From: Paenibacillus polymyxa
GTDB taxonomy: Bacteria; Bacillota; Bacilli; Paenibacillales; Paenibacillaceae
Reading direction: 5' to 3'
DNA: 64,000 nucleotides
Assembly: GCF_018614975.1 (NCBI RefSeq)
Contig: NZ_JAGGNR010000012.1
Coordinates: 186,001 to 250,000 of the forward strand
The position numbers were made by a program, and so were the translations under genes. Of the stretch, positions 27,095 through 36,408 are shown in pieces; position 1 is the stretch's first letter, and each line of letters starts with the position of its first letter. Under the pieces are notes generated by a model. It saw nothing but the letters and a program-made list of their open reading frames with translations, ran no database searches and was not told the origin of the DNA.

Positions 27095-27814
27095 CTAGGT
27101 GTTCGTATCCGTTAAGGCGGGCATGTTGATCTCTTTCACGCAGGCCGCTTTGGACAAGCTGATAATACATCGAACGATGGCGACCATATCCTGCAGGGGA
27201 ATGCGGGTCCCATCATACTCGGCCAGTGCACGTTCCATCCCGTCTTCATACGGAATTTCTGCGGCCAGTTCTCCCGGGTTGATGCATGTCACCGCGATGC
27301 GGTCTTTCCTCGTATGTTCTCTTAGAGCTTCCGTAATACCCCGTATGGCAAATTTGGAGGCGACAAAAGAAACCTGGCTACTGCCTGCATTGCTCAAACC
27401 GGCTGTTGAACCGATCAGGATGATCTTCCCTGCTTCAGACTGGCGGAGCTGAGGCAGTAAAGCCTGTATACATACAATTGTAGAAGTCACATTCACATGG
27501 ATCAGCTGACTGATATCTGCGGGTTCATCCTTATCAAACGTGTAGTGCTCTTCAAATCCTTCCTTTTCCCAGATCCCCACGTTATAAATAAGCACATCCA
27601 ACGTCTCGCCTTGAAGCTCGCTGGCAACTTGCTCCGCGGCCTGAAGCTCGGAAAGATCAGCTTGAATCCATATTCGCTGGACGCCATCCTCCACGGACAG
27701 ACTTTCCGGCTTGCTGCGGGAGACTACCCAGACCTTATCACCGGATTGTGGCACACCTCGGACGAAAGCATCGCCCAATCCTTTGCTTGCACCAAAGACA
27801 ATTATATTTTTCAA
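27095..27814 (-). CDS. SDR-fold protein with Phe in place of the catalytic Tyr
   Basis: The protein has 239 residues from TTG 27814, seven bases after AAGGAGG. It has the Rossmann start VFGASKGLGDAF, 'LIYNVGIWEKEG', the active-site Ser in 'IGSTAG' (Ser136) and Lys154 in 'VASKFAIRGITEAL'. The residue four before the Lys is Phe150 (TTT codon) where the family has Tyr, so the classical Ser-Tyr-Lys acid/base set is incomplete. It could be a weak or regulatory SDR. It lies 110 bases downstream of an HxlR regulator on the same strand, so it may be in its regulon. Confidence 0.85.
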   Translation of the reverse strand: MKNIIVFGASKGLGDAFVRGVPQSGDKVWVVSRSKPESLSVEDGVQRIWIQADLSELQAAEQVASELQGETLDVLIYNVGIWEKEGFEEHYTFDKDEPADISQLIHVNVTSTIVCIQALLPQLRQSEAGKIILIGSTAGLSNAGSSQVSFVASKFAIRGITEALREHTRKDRIAVTCINPGELAAEIPYEDGMERALAEYDGTRIPLQDMVAIVRCIISLSKAACVKEINMPALTDTNT

Positions 27815-27924
27815 ATAAATCCCTCCTTATCGATTAAAATTTAATAATATTTACATTAATCTATATCTTACTATAGAGGTGATATATGGAACATGAAGTT
27901 TACATGAGGTATACTTCATCCTTG

Positions 27925-28287
27925 TCAAGACTCGGGATGCTTGTTCTCCAACAGTATGACATCTTCGCCCCGTTGTTGCCTGAGAGCAATATTGTCCCTC
28001 CCCCAAGCACACATGACATCCACGATGGTGTTGGCGGTAACGCCATATTCTGTAAGTCCGTATTCTACTTTGGGAGGCATCTGTTGGTAGACATGTCTGG
28101 TGACCAGACCGTCCCGCTCCAGCTCGCGCAATTGTTGAATCAGTACTTTTTGCGAAATGCCCGGGATACTGCGCCCTAATTCGCCCGTTCTCTTTACCCC
28201 GGACATCAATAAACAGATGATCAGAGCCTTCCACTTGCCACCTATAATTTCAAGCGTCGCTTCAATGCCCAGATTGTATTGTTTCAT
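27925..28287 (-). CDS. HxlR-family transcriptional regulator
   Basis: The protein has 120 residues, with GAGGTGA six bases before ATG. It shows the family's winged helix: 'EATLEIIGGKWKALIICLLMSG', 'RTGELGRSIPGISQKVLIQQLRELERDGLV' and 'PPKVEYGLTEYG'. The usual N-terminal Cys is absent. HxlR proteins often sense redox or electrophile stress. It lies upstream of the SDR gene and divergent from a flavodoxin-fold oxidoreductase, a layout in which such a regulator usually controls one or both neighbours. Confidence 0.9.
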   Translation of the reverse strand: MKQYNLGIEATLEIIGGKWKALIICLLMSGVKRTGELGRSIPGISQKVLIQQLRELERDGLVTRHVYQQMPPKVEYGLTEYGVTANTIVDVMCAWGRDNIALRQQRGEDVILLENKHPES

Positions 28288-28488
28288 GCTGATTCACCTC
28301 AGTTTAAGTTTTACGTGTTTTATAGAGTGTAACTATTTATTTTCTCACGGTTCTGACACTGAAGTCCATACACACTTTGAGGTAACCATCTTACTTCATT
28401 GTGTGTATTTTCTTTTGACTGGATGTGACTGATAATGGTCCATATTCAATTAAAGAAACCAACACCCTGGATGGGAAGAAAGGAACTT

Positions 28489-29028
28489 ATGATGAAAACA
28501 CTTGTTATTCTGGCACATCCCGATATGAAAAGTTCAAGAGTCAATCGTCGCTGGAAGGAGGAGTTGTTGCAGCATACAGATGACATTGTTCTTCACGAAT
28601 TATATTCGGCCTACCCCGATTGGAAGATTGATGTTTCCCGAGAACAAGAGTTGCTGGAGACGCATGATCATATTATTTTGCAGTTCCCATTATATTGGTA
28701 CAGTTACCCACCGCTGCTGAAAAAATGGTTTGATGACGTGTTCACCCATGGATGGGCGTACGGATCAAAAGGGAATCGATTGAAGGGAAAGCGGATGGGA
28801 CTTGCGATGTCCATAGGGGATAAGCGGGAGAATTATGCGAAAGATGGTTCTATCGGTTACAGCGTAGAGGAACTTGTTGCACCTTTCGTAGCAAGCATGA
28901 ATCATGTAGGGGTTCAGGCGCTGCCGCATTATGCTGTCTATGGTGCCTCGTTTCAGGCTACGGATGAAGAGATTAACCGAAGTGCTGAAGAATACATGTG
29001 TTATATAAAACAGTTCCGGGATTTTTGA
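28489..29028 (+). CDS. NAD(P)H-dependent flavodoxin-fold oxidoreductase
   Basis: I choose ATG 28489 behind AAAGGAA rather than the ATG at 28435. The protein has 179 residues. It has the flavodoxin-like quinone reductase pattern: 'MKTLVILAHPDMKSSRVN' (FMN phosphate loop), 'HDHIILQFPLYWYSYPPLLKKWFDDVF' and 'GKRMGLAMSIGD'. It resembles the KefF/MdaB/YwrO group, which reduce quinones or nitro compounds with two electrons. It is divergent from an HxlR regulator and ends at a hairpin shared with the GH43 operon. Confidence 0.88.
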   Translation: MMKTLVILAHPDMKSSRVNRRWKEELLQHTDDIVLHELYSAYPDWKIDVSREQELLETHDHIILQFPLYWYSYPPLLKKWFDDVFTHGWAYGSKGNRLKGKRMGLAMSIGDKRENYAKDGSIGYSVEELVAPFVASMNHVGVQALPHYAVYGASFQATDEEINRSAEEYMCYIKQFRDF

Positions 29029-29067
29029 AGTTAAAAGGTGAATTTCTTCATAAGAAATGTACTGAAA

Positions 29068-29103
29068 AGGACCTGGCTCCACACATGGTGAAGTTCAGGT
29101 CCT
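29068..29103. terminator. Hairpin between convergent genes
   Basis: AGGACCTG pairs with CAGGTCCT around a 20-base loop. The T content after it is modest (GATTAAT), so it is a weak terminator candidate. Confidence 0.5.
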
Positions 29104-29128
29104 GATTAATAAGCGAATAAAACCACAT

Positions 29129-31192
29129 TTATTCTACGCGGAAATAATCAAAATCTGCATATCCTCCGGTAGACTTCGTTGCATAATTGAATAGTGCAAA
29201 CCGATATCCCATAAAGTGTGGCAGTGTGTAAGACATTTGGAGCGTATTGCCAATGGTTGTCCAGTTGCTGCCATTCAGGCTATAGGCAAAGTAGGCTTTG
29301 TCGGTCTGGTTCGTAAAATCACAGATGACGCGTAAATAGATTCTGTTCTGGTTTAATGGCATAGTTGCTACTTCAGTCATGGTGCCGGAACTGGCATTAG
29401 CCATAACGATGGATTTGGTGCTGCCCGTCATTTTTACGCCGACAAAACCATATCTGGCCTGAAAAGCAGCGAGTCCAGCATAATCACCATCCTTCATGCC
29501 TGCTGTATCCAAGGCGGTCATCCCTGTGCTTTTTGGACCAAAGGTTCGTTGTGTCAGCGTGTTGCGGGCTTCTAAGAGGTTTTTGCTGACTTTGCCTGCA
29601 GTTAACCGCATGAAACCGGGCCGCTGGAGCAGGGACCAGTTGGCAGCATCGGGGTTATGATTCCACTGCCAGAAAGCAGCGAGACTGGATGTACCGGAAG
29701 ATGAATTGCTCGTCAGGGAGACGTCATCCACATAAAAAGCCATTAGATCATTGGTCGGGTCCGGATTCGAGTTATACGGTGTTTCCACAAAAATAAAGCT
29801 TTGAGACAAGTCTGCATTAGACGGAACGGTATACGTACCTTGAATGGTACCCCACTGTCCACGGGTTAACGTCGCACTGCCCATAATGGTAATTCCGGTA
29901 TAACTTGCACCGTTCTGGATGCTAAGATTGAACGTTTTGGTTGCAGGACCAGTAGTGTATTTGATCTTTGCCGAAAAAGAGTATGTTCCTCCTGGTACTA
30001 GCTTGCCTGTAACCATCTGTTTGGCACCACCAGCGGTCTGCTGTCTGCCGCTGATGAGCAGGCTTTTTGTACCGTTGAACGCTTCGGCATTCGTTAAGTT
30101 GATGGTTGCCGTATTGTTGCTGGTCCACGGCTGAATGCTGCTTTCCTCAAAGCCGCCGTTCACCAACAGTTGCGTTACTGAGGGTGTACCTGATGTGGTT
30201 GCGTTGAACTCATCGGACCCGTAGATTTTGGCAGCAGGCTGACCTTCAACGGGCATATTCATGTTAAGGGGAACCTTGCCGTTCACCCCAAACACAGGCC
30301 AGTTATCCGACCACGTCACTGGAACGAGATAGGGGATGCGCCCAACGGCCCCGCTATCACGAAACAGCAAGCCGTACCAAGTGCCGGATGTGGTATCCAC
30401 GATGCCTCCTTGGGCGATCCCCGAGTCTCTTAGTACAACTTTACCTGTGTATGGACCTGTCAATGTGTTTGCACGATAGGCAAGCTGAATGCGGCCGTCA
30501 CCCGAAGGCCAGGCAATCAGGAATACATAGTACATGCCATTGATCTTCTGAATGTGTGCTCCTTCTGCTTTTACAATCATGCTGGAGCCGGCAACACTGC
30601 TCGCGTTTGGAATCAGGACCTGATTGAGCCCGCCGGATTTGACGGCTTTGGCATCAGGTGTCAGCTCAACGATACTGATGTTATCACTGCCATGAACAAG
30701 AAAGGTTCGATTCCCGTCAAATAAAAGGGAGGGGTCATGGTAATAACTGTTCAATGTGTAAGGTGTCCATGGCCCTGTTTCAATATTACTGGTTTGGTAA
30801 ATATACGTCTTGCCCGTGGAAAGCGAGCCAAAGGCCACATAATATATACCGTTGTTGTACCGCAAGCTGCTCGCCCAGGAACCACGCCCATACTCGTTTT
30901 GTCCATTGTTCAGATTCTGTATATCCCCGTTTCCAAGCGTATCGTATACATAGTTTACGATGCTCCAGTTGACCAGATCATAAGACTTCATGACCGGGAC
31001 TCCCGGATTCATATGCATCGTTGTGCTTGTCATATAAAATGCATTGCCCACCCGAATGACGTCACTGTCAGGAACATCCGCGTAAATAACCGGATTGCTG
31101 AACGTTGCGGCTGAAGCTGCCGGACTTGTCAAAGGGAATGATGTTATAAGCAAAGGAAGAGCGAGTAGAAGAGCACTGATTTTTTTCCACAT
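29129..31192 (-). CDS. Secreted GH43 glycosidase with internal CBM
   Basis: The protein has 687 residues with a signal peptide ending near ASAAT. The five-bladed propeller (about 31-335) shows GH43 marks: YADVPDSDVIRVG (general base Asp near 39), 'YHDPSLLFDG' (pKa-modulating Asp) and 'VKAEGAHIQKING' (general acid Glu). A CBM4/9- or CBM22-like jelly roll (about 340-494, LLVNGGFEESSIQPW to YVDDVSL) sits between the propeller and a C-terminal GH43-type beta-sandwich (about 500-687, FWQWNHNP.....DYFRVE). The activity is probably beta-xylosidase or arabinofuranosidase on arabinoxylan. It is the second gene of an operon, 33 bases after the other GH43 gene. Confidence 0.9.
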   Translation of the reverse strand: MWKKISALLLALPLLITSFPLTSPAASAATFSNPVIYADVPDSDVIRVGNAFYMTSTTMHMNPGVPVMKSYDLVNWSIVNYVYDTLGNGDIQNLNNGQNEYGRGSWASSLRYNNGIYYVAFGSLSTGKTYIYQTSNIETGPWTPYTLNSYYHDPSLLFDGNRTFLVHGSDNISIVELTPDAKAVKSGGLNQVLIPNASSVAGSSMIVKAEGAHIQKINGMYYVFLIAWPSGDGRIQLAYRANTLTGPYTGKVVLRDSGIAQGGIVDTTSGTWYGLLFRDSGAVGRIPYLVPVTWSDNWPVFGVNGKVPLNMNMPVEGQPAAKIYGSDEFNATTSGTPSVTQLLVNGGFEESSIQPWTSNNTATINLTNAEAFNGTKSLLISGRQQTAGGAKQMVTGKLVPGGTYSFSAKIKYTTGPATKTFNLSIQNGASYTGITIMGSATLTRGQWGTIQGTYTVPSNADLSQSFIFVETPYNSNPDPTNDLMAFYVDDVSLTSNSSSGTSSLAAFWQWNHNPDAANWSLLQRPGFMRLTAGKVSKNLLEARNTLTQRTFGPKSTGMTALDTAGMKDGDYAGLAAFQARYGFVGVKMTGSTKSIVMANASSGTMTEVATMPLNQNRIYLRVICDFTNQTDKAYFAYSLNGSNWTTIGNTLQMSYTLPHFMGYRFALFNYATKSTGGYADFDYFRVE

Positions 31193-31225
31193 ATTCTATC
31201 CTCCCAATTGATCATGTCCTATGAA

Positions 31226-33160
31226 TTAAAGCGAATACTCCAGATAATCAATGTAAGCATCCCAAGTGCCATTATCCGTTGTTACGACCAGCTTGATTTC
31301 CTGATTGCCTGTAGCGTGAGTGATGCCGGTGAGGGTTTGAACGGTCGGCTCCGTTCCCGTGAAGTAGAAAGAACCAGCGGTTACGCCCCCGATGACCAGA
31401 TCAACACGGGCTGTATTATTGTTGTTGGAAGCGCCGCGGACAGAGAATTGATGGGTTGGGAATGCAAAATATTGATTGTATGCTGCATAATCATTGTTCC
31501 CGTAAAGAGCGACTCCATTAAAAGGGGAACTGATTACGCCAGCGTATTGGCCGCCAAGCGTCATATTCTCGGCTTCGTAACGGGTAACGTTTGGATTGGG
31601 ATTAGGATTTGGGTTAGGGTTGCCGCCCGAACCGGATGTGAACTGCCAGTAGTCCAGTTTGAACAGATTTCCATTGCCCGAGCCTGTAAACACCAGATAC
31701 AAACGATGTACCCCTGTAGCATTGGTAACATTGGTCTCCATCTCGCGCCAAGTTTGCGAACCGCCAGTTGAACTTACGTTAAGTGTTCCAACTAGTGGGC
31801 CTGTCGGACTGTCCAGTCGAACCTCGATGTTGCCATTTCCGGTAGAAGCGACATTGGCCTTGAACTTGGAGGCTCCAGCTGAGCCAAAATCAACATTGCC
31901 GACCGCGATCCAATCCCCGTTATGAATATTAGTGACATTCTGATTGGCTACAGGTCCACCGCTCGCTTGACTCGGTTCAGTGTTAATTCCTGCTTGCCAG
32001 CCAATGGTTTCGGCTTCCACGCGAACATACGGATTGAGGTTAGTGGTCTGAGGTACACCTGTCATATTCCCCTGAACTTCCTGGATTGTTCCATCCGCAT
32101 TATGTGTCAGTTTGTTGATATGTGTGGAACGGTACCCTTTACCATCACCGAGGAATGCCTTGCTTACCGTTTGCGCATGGTACGCCACATACCATTCGTT
32201 GTTGAATTGGAACACGGCATGGTGGTTATTGCCGCCTACACCGAAGAACGTGCCGGGATTTTTCAGAAAGTGTCCTTTATACGTGAAAGGCCCCATCGGG
32301 CTGTCGCTGACCATGTATCCGATCTCACCTTTTGGATATGCAGTGGGGTGGTTTCCCGCGAAGTTGATGCAGTAGGAGTAATAATATTTGCCGTTATACT
32401 TGTGGATGCCAGAATCTTCGAACATATAAGGAGAATCAATAGTCACAGCACTGCCCACCACACTGGTCATGTCGGCACCGAGACGAATGACCCGAGCTGT
32501 TTTGGGATTGGCAATGGAAGCAGCGTTGGTATCGTTCGGAATGCCGCCTCCAGCATACAAGTAAGCAGAGCCATCATCATCGACAAGTACAGCCGGATCA
32601 AAGAGCCAGGTTACGCCGGACATACCCGGTGTACCGTGAGTCAGGAGGGCACGACCAAGTGGATCGGACCACGGTCCAATGGGGGAATCCGCCGTGAGCA
32701 CGCCAATACCTCCACCCGAGTTGGAAAAATACAGGAAAAACTTTTCTTTGCCAGCAATGGTTTTCTTCGCCATGGCAGGAGCCCAGGACTGGGTAGCCCA
32801 TTTGGCAATTCCTTGTCCATTATTGGCATTATTCGCACCCGCTACCGGGATGGAACCATGGTCCGTCCAGTTCACCATGTCAGCTGAAGAGATAACGTTA
32901 ATTTTCCCGATCGTGCTGTACTGGTTCTCTCGGACTGAGCCGTCGCTGTTGTACAGATATGCATCACCTGTCATGTAGACATAGACTCGATTGTTATGGA
33001 CGAGCACATAAGGATCGGCTCCCAGTTTATGATCAATGAGGGGATTGGAATTTCCAGGAGTTTTGGCAACGGCTGCATTGGCTGCATGGCTTGATTCAAC
33101 GGGCAGGGTGACAAAGATTAGCAGACACGACAACAATAAAACTAGCGGTTTACGAATCAT
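31226..33160 (-). CDS. Secreted GH43 arabinoxylan hydrolase with CBM6 and CBM36-like modules
   Basis: I set the start at the ATG ending at 33160, eight bases after GGAGG; an ATG at 33175 contains that site. The protein has 644 residues with a signal peptide ending near SSHAA. The GH43 propeller spans about 35-370: GADPYVLVHNNRVYVYMTGD (base Asp), 'TWLFDPAVLVDDDG' and 'MFEDSGIHKYNGKYY' (acid Glu). A CBM6 (about 377-505, RVEAETIGWQAG) follows, then a short Asn-Pro repeat linker and a CBM36/CBM6-like domain (525-644, YEAENMTLGGQYAG). The plan resembles XynD-type arabinofuranohydrolases. A perfect cre box lies about 280 bases upstream. Confidence 0.9.
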   Translation of the reverse strand: MIRKPLVLLLSCLLIFVTLPVESSHAANAAVAKTPGNSNPLIDHKLGADPYVLVHNNRVYVYMTGDAYLYNSDGSVRENQYSTIGKINVISSADMVNWTDHGSIPVAGANNANNGQGIAKWATQSWAPAMAKKTIAGKEKFFLYFSNSGGGIGVLTADSPIGPWSDPLGRALLTHGTPGMSGVTWLFDPAVLVDDDGSAYLYAGGGIPNDTNAASIANPKTARVIRLGADMTSVVGSAVTIDSPYMFEDSGIHKYNGKYYYSYCINFAGNHPTAYPKGEIGYMVSDSPMGPFTYKGHFLKNPGTFFGVGGNNHHAVFQFNNEWYVAYHAQTVSKAFLGDGKGYRSTHINKLTHNADGTIQEVQGNMTGVPQTTNLNPYVRVEAETIGWQAGINTEPSQASGGPVANQNVTNIHNGDWIAVGNVDFGSAGASKFKANVASTGNGNIEVRLDSPTGPLVGTLNVSSTGGSQTWREMETNVTNATGVHRLYLVFTGSGNGNLFKLDYWQFTSGSGGNPNPNPNPNPNVTRYEAENMTLGGQYAGVISSPFNGVALYGNNDYAAYNQYFAFPTHQFSVRGASNNNNTARVDLVIGGVTAGSFYFTGTEPTVQTLTGITHATGNQEIKLVVTTDNGTWDAYIDYLEYSL

Positions 33161-33440
33161 ACATTTCGCCTCCATGAGATTGGATTAGTTGGTGAGCTGA
33201 AATTCAGAATAGCTGAGATGATGAAATGCCGAAAAAATGAAGAGATGTCCCTCATGTCACCCCCTTTTTGAAATAATGGTTGGCTGTTAGGTTAAGTCTT
33301 CATGTTGTCATATATGGTTTAAGCCAGACGACCTGTGCACCGCGTACGTGGTCACAGCGGCAAGGAGAGTGGCTAGAACCCGAAGTAAGCCTGCATCTGT
33401 GGGTGCGATTAGAAAAGCTATAATCTGTCAGGTTTCCATT

Positions 33441-33454
33441 TGTAATCGCTTTCA
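33441..33454 (-). promoter_or_regulatory. Catabolite-response element (cre)
   Basis: TGTAATCGCTTTCA matches the CcpA consensus TGWAANCGNTNWCA at every defined position. It lies upstream of the GH43 operon and implies carbon catabolite control. Confidence 0.8.
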
Positions 33455-33995
33455 ATAAAATGAGTTAGAATACTTAAATTTGGTTAAGAAAGAGGTTTAG
33501 TCAAATTTAAATGTAATTATTTTTCAAATTTTCATTTAAATGTTTATTAACTTGACGATATCATATCACAATTTTAAGATAATACAATCTTTTTCTATTT
33601 TTTAGTAGAAGATGAAGAAGATCATTGTTCTCTCGCTAAAAATAAAACTGATGGTTCTGCATTAACTGTATTATTATTTGGGGTAATATGGAGCTGAAGC
33701 TTCATTCCAGAGCCAAGAGTGAAGAGCTTAGAACGGTTCACTGTTTGGAGGTAGATCAGTTCCTCGAACTAAGCCCGCCATTCTGTTCATAACCACATCA
33801 AAAAACACGAATATAAAAGCGTCTTAAGCACTCGTTGCTCAACTTTCACTAGCATAATTTCTTCTCCCCTTACTTGCTCGATTTTAATATCTGCCTCTAT
33901 ACTAAAATGAGAAGGCCAAATCTGGAAGTAGGCACTTAAACCTAACCAGGTAACCAAAAGTATACCTGGGTATGGTCAGAAAGTGAGGAAAAAGA
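33455..33995. other. Long AT-rich intergenic region
   Basis: About 540 bases without a gene that I can support. It probably holds the GH43 operon promoter on the minus strand and the promoter of the damaged HxlR gene on the plus strand. A start-less minus-strand frame of about 57 codons (33802-33975) is open but shows no family. Confidence 0.6.
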
Positions 33996-34378
33996 ATGAC
34001 GGTGTATTGCAGATTCGGAACAGCGCTGGATATCCGGGCAAATGGAAATCATTGATTCTTCTACGCCTGCTGAGCAACGGTACAATGCGGTTCAGCGAAT
34101 TACAAAAAGCCATTCCGGATATTTCGAAAAAGATGCTGACCCAGCAGTTAAAAGAACTGGAGTATCACGATATTGTGCATCGGGAAGTGTATCCGCAAAT
34201 TCCACCTAAGGTTGAATACTCGATTACGGAGTACGGACAGCTGACGAAACCTGTGCTCCAGACAATGAGCAACTGGGGAGCCGGCCATACGAAGCATATG
34301 GAGAAGCTGTACGGCGAAGAAGACGAAAAAGGAGCAAACCCATCATCCGAACTTCGGAAAATCAATTCCTTGGGGTGA
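33996..34378 (+). pseudogene. HxlR-family regulator with a frameshift near the N-terminus
   Basis: ATG 33996 follows GTGAGGAAAAAGA, a well-placed ribosome site. Its frame reads MTVYCRFGTALDI and then soon stops. The family core GKWKSLILLRLLSNGTMRFSEL continues in another frame from about 34036 to the stop at 34376. Joined, the two parts give a normal HxlR protein with the expected Cys near the N-terminus and 'ALD.....GKWK' at the junction. A single-base change near 34030-34040 explains the break. The alternative is translation from the frame beginning at 33983 (an upstream ATG giving 131 residues), which would lack the normal first helix. It precedes an FAD oxidoreductase that it may once have regulated. 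Confidence 0.7.
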
Positions 34379-34402
34379 TAGGGTGACAAGGGAGAGTTAG
34401 TT

Positions 34403-35440
34403 TTGAATAAACAAAAAATTGTGATTATTGGTGCAGGGATTGTTGGGGCGTGTATGGCCTATCATCTAGCCAAACGAAATCAAGATGTAACTGTTATTGA
34501 ACGGCACTCAGCCGCGGCGCGTGAAGTCACAGAAAAATCATTTGCCTGGATACATACGACGCATAGAGTGGCTCCTGAATACTGGCATTTGTACGATGCA
34601 GCTGTGGAAGAATATCACACACTTCAGCAAGAGTTGCCCGAACTGAATATTCATTGGCATGGCGCGCTAACTTGGGACACTCCGCCTCTAAGGGAGCAAC
34701 ATTTTCAAAAATTAAACCGGGAGCAGCTTGAGGCATTGGAGCCCAATCTGAAGGAATATCCGGATGAAGCCATGTTTGTCAGTGAAGAAGGTGCGGTGGA
34801 CCCTGTAGCGGTAACGGAGCTGTTGTTGAGCAAAGCGCAAGGGTACGGAGCAAAGATTCAGTTCGACACCAACGTTACACAGCTGAAGCAAGAGGGTTCC
34901 CGTCTGGTTGGTGTTTATACATCCAAGGGTTTTGTGGAGTCGGATGTTGTGGTATTGGCCGCAGGAACAGGTACACCCGAACTTTGTAACCCGTTAGGTT
35001 GTCACGTGCCGATAACTTCGTCACCATCGATTCTGATTCGGATGAAAACTGCTAATAAACGGATACACACATTAATCTCCAATGCGCAATTTGAAGCGCG
35101 TCAACTGACAGATTATACGCTGCTGGCTGCGGAAGACTATATCGACGAGTCGGAGGAAAACGGACCACAGGCGGTCGGTAAGCGAGCTTACGACACATTG
35201 CGTCGCAGTCTCAAGCACGGAAATCAACTGGAACTGGAGAGCATAAAAGTTGGATGGAGACCCATGCCTGAAGACGGTTATCCGATTGTGGGCTTCCATG
35301 ATCACATGAATGGACTTTATCTGACGCTAATGCATTCTGCAATTACGCTGGCGCCGCTGATTGCGCATCTGGCTGCAAGTGAAATTATTGATGGCAAATC
35401 AAGAAATGAATTAGACCCTTGTCGCCTCTCACGGTTTTAG
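34403..35440 (+). CDS. FAD-dependent amine/amino-acid oxidoreductase (DAO family)
   Basis: The protein has 345 residues from TTG 34403, behind GGGAGAG. It opens with the FAD Rossmann motif VIIGAGIVGACMAYHLAKRN and 'VTVIERHSAAAREVTEKSFAW'. A substrate-domain and second FAD segment (VVVLAAGTGTPELC) follow, and it ends with 'VGWRPMPEDGYPIVGFHDHMNGLYL', the C-terminal pattern of glycine-oxidase/D-amino-acid-oxidase-like enzymes. The substrate is unknown. It lies 24 bases after the damaged HxlR gene, so the two were probably one operon. Confidence 0.85.
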   Translation: MNKQKIVIIGAGIVGACMAYHLAKRNQDVTVIERHSAAAREVTEKSFAWIHTTHRVAPEYWHLYDAAVEEYHTLQQELPELNIHWHGALTWDTPPLREQHFQKLNREQLEALEPNLKEYPDEAMFVSEEGAVDPVAVTELLLSKAQGYGAKIQFDTNVTQLKQEGSRLVGVYTSKGFVESDVVVLAAGTGTPELCNPLGCHVPITSSPSILIRMKTANKRIHTLISNAQFEARQLTDYTLLAAEDYIDESEENGPQAVGKRAYDTLRRSLKHGNQLELESIKVGWRPMPEDGYPIVGFHDHMNGLYLTLMHSAITLAPLIAHLAASEIIDGKSRNELDPCRLSRF

Positions 35441-35537
35441 AATCATTTGTTGGAGTCTTCTACACTTCCCCAGTAGCCACCGGATTCTCCTCATAACTAA
35501 GTCGCTGGCGATTGGCAATTCCAAGTTAGCCATTCAT

Positions 35538-36332
35538 CTACCTGTGAATCTCGCTAGCGGATTTGGCACCTTGACTTTCAAGCCACGGGATCAGTTCGGA
35601 TGAAAAATTACGTTTTACTGTGTCCAGTGGAGTCATTCCATCCCAGCTGGCTATCCAGTTCAGTTCGGCGCCTTGGTCAAGAAGGTATTCGGCTGTTTCT
35701 CTTTGACCTCCATGGCAAGCACACCAGAAGGCAACGGTTACTGCATCGGGAGGAGAAGGGGAGGTGCTTGTTCCCCAAGGATAACGTTCCGGGAGTTGGG
35801 CTCCTTTAAAATGTTCTTGTATGGCGTGAATATCTCCAAGGGCGGCCGCATGCCAAAGGTCAAAGATCGCGCCGCGCTCAACCAAGCGCCGTCCTGCATC
35901 CCATTGTGCAAAAGCAATAGCATCGTCCAGCGGCGTGCCACCGGCGATCACCGCGCCAGGCGTTTCAATGTCTGCGCCAGCATCAAGAAGGGCATCAAGC
36001 ACTTGAACATCATTGGAGCTTGCAGCCCAATGTAAAGGTGTCTCGATGTTTGGACCAACAAAAGGAGCGTTCACTTCCGCACCAAACTTGGTCAATACTC
36101 GCACGGCATCCGCTCCATTAGGGAAGTGCCCCGGCCAATCCGTCACCACGTGCAGCAGCGTTCGAGAGATCCTAGAGTCTGCATCTACGTTGTCAGGCTT
36201 TCTTTCCAATATTCTTATGTTTGCCAATCCCGGATTCTCTGCCAGCAGTTGCTCTAACGTTGAAATATCTCCAGTGTGAATGGCTTGAATAACGCTCACT
36301 GCAATTTTTTCATCCTCGTAAATAAATTCCAT
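35538..36332 (-). CDS. Ankyrin-repeat protein
   Basis: I set the start at the ATG ending at 36332, which has AAGGAGA eight bases upstream; the longer frame to 36440 runs into the next gene. The protein has 264 residues. Ankyrin repeats cover about residues 12-255, such as 'IQAIHTGDISTLEQLLAENPGLAN', 'TPLHWAASSNDVQVLDALLDAGADIE', 'TPLDDAIAFAQWDAGRRLVERGA' and 'WCACHGGQRETAEYLLDQGAELNW'. There is no signal peptide. It is probably a cytoplasmic protein-binding scaffold. It follows the phosphotransferase gene on the same strand. Confidence 0.88.
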   Translation of the reverse strand: MEFIYEDEKIAVSVIQAIHTGDISTLEQLLAENPGLANIRILERKPDNVDADSRISRTLLHVVTDWPGHFPNGADAVRVLTKFGAEVNAPFVGPNIETPLHWAASSNDVQVLDALLDAGADIETPGAVIAGGTPLDDAIAFAQWDAGRRLVERGAIFDLWHAAALGDIHAIQEHFKGAQLPERYPWGTSTSPSPPDAVTVAFWCACHGGQRETAEYLLDQGAELNWIASWDGMTPLDTVKRNFSSELIPWLESQGAKSASEIHR

Positions 36333-36408
36333 GCTCCAATCTCCTTCCAGGTTTATATCCATATTCATGGTCTCATCACAGTTTGATTGAGAAGCATAAT
36401 TAAACTTT

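Noticed and set aside
33802..33975. Minus-strand frame of about 57 codons upstream of the HxlR gene
   Set aside because: No start codon near its beginning, no ribosome site and no recognisable family; such lengths occur by chance.
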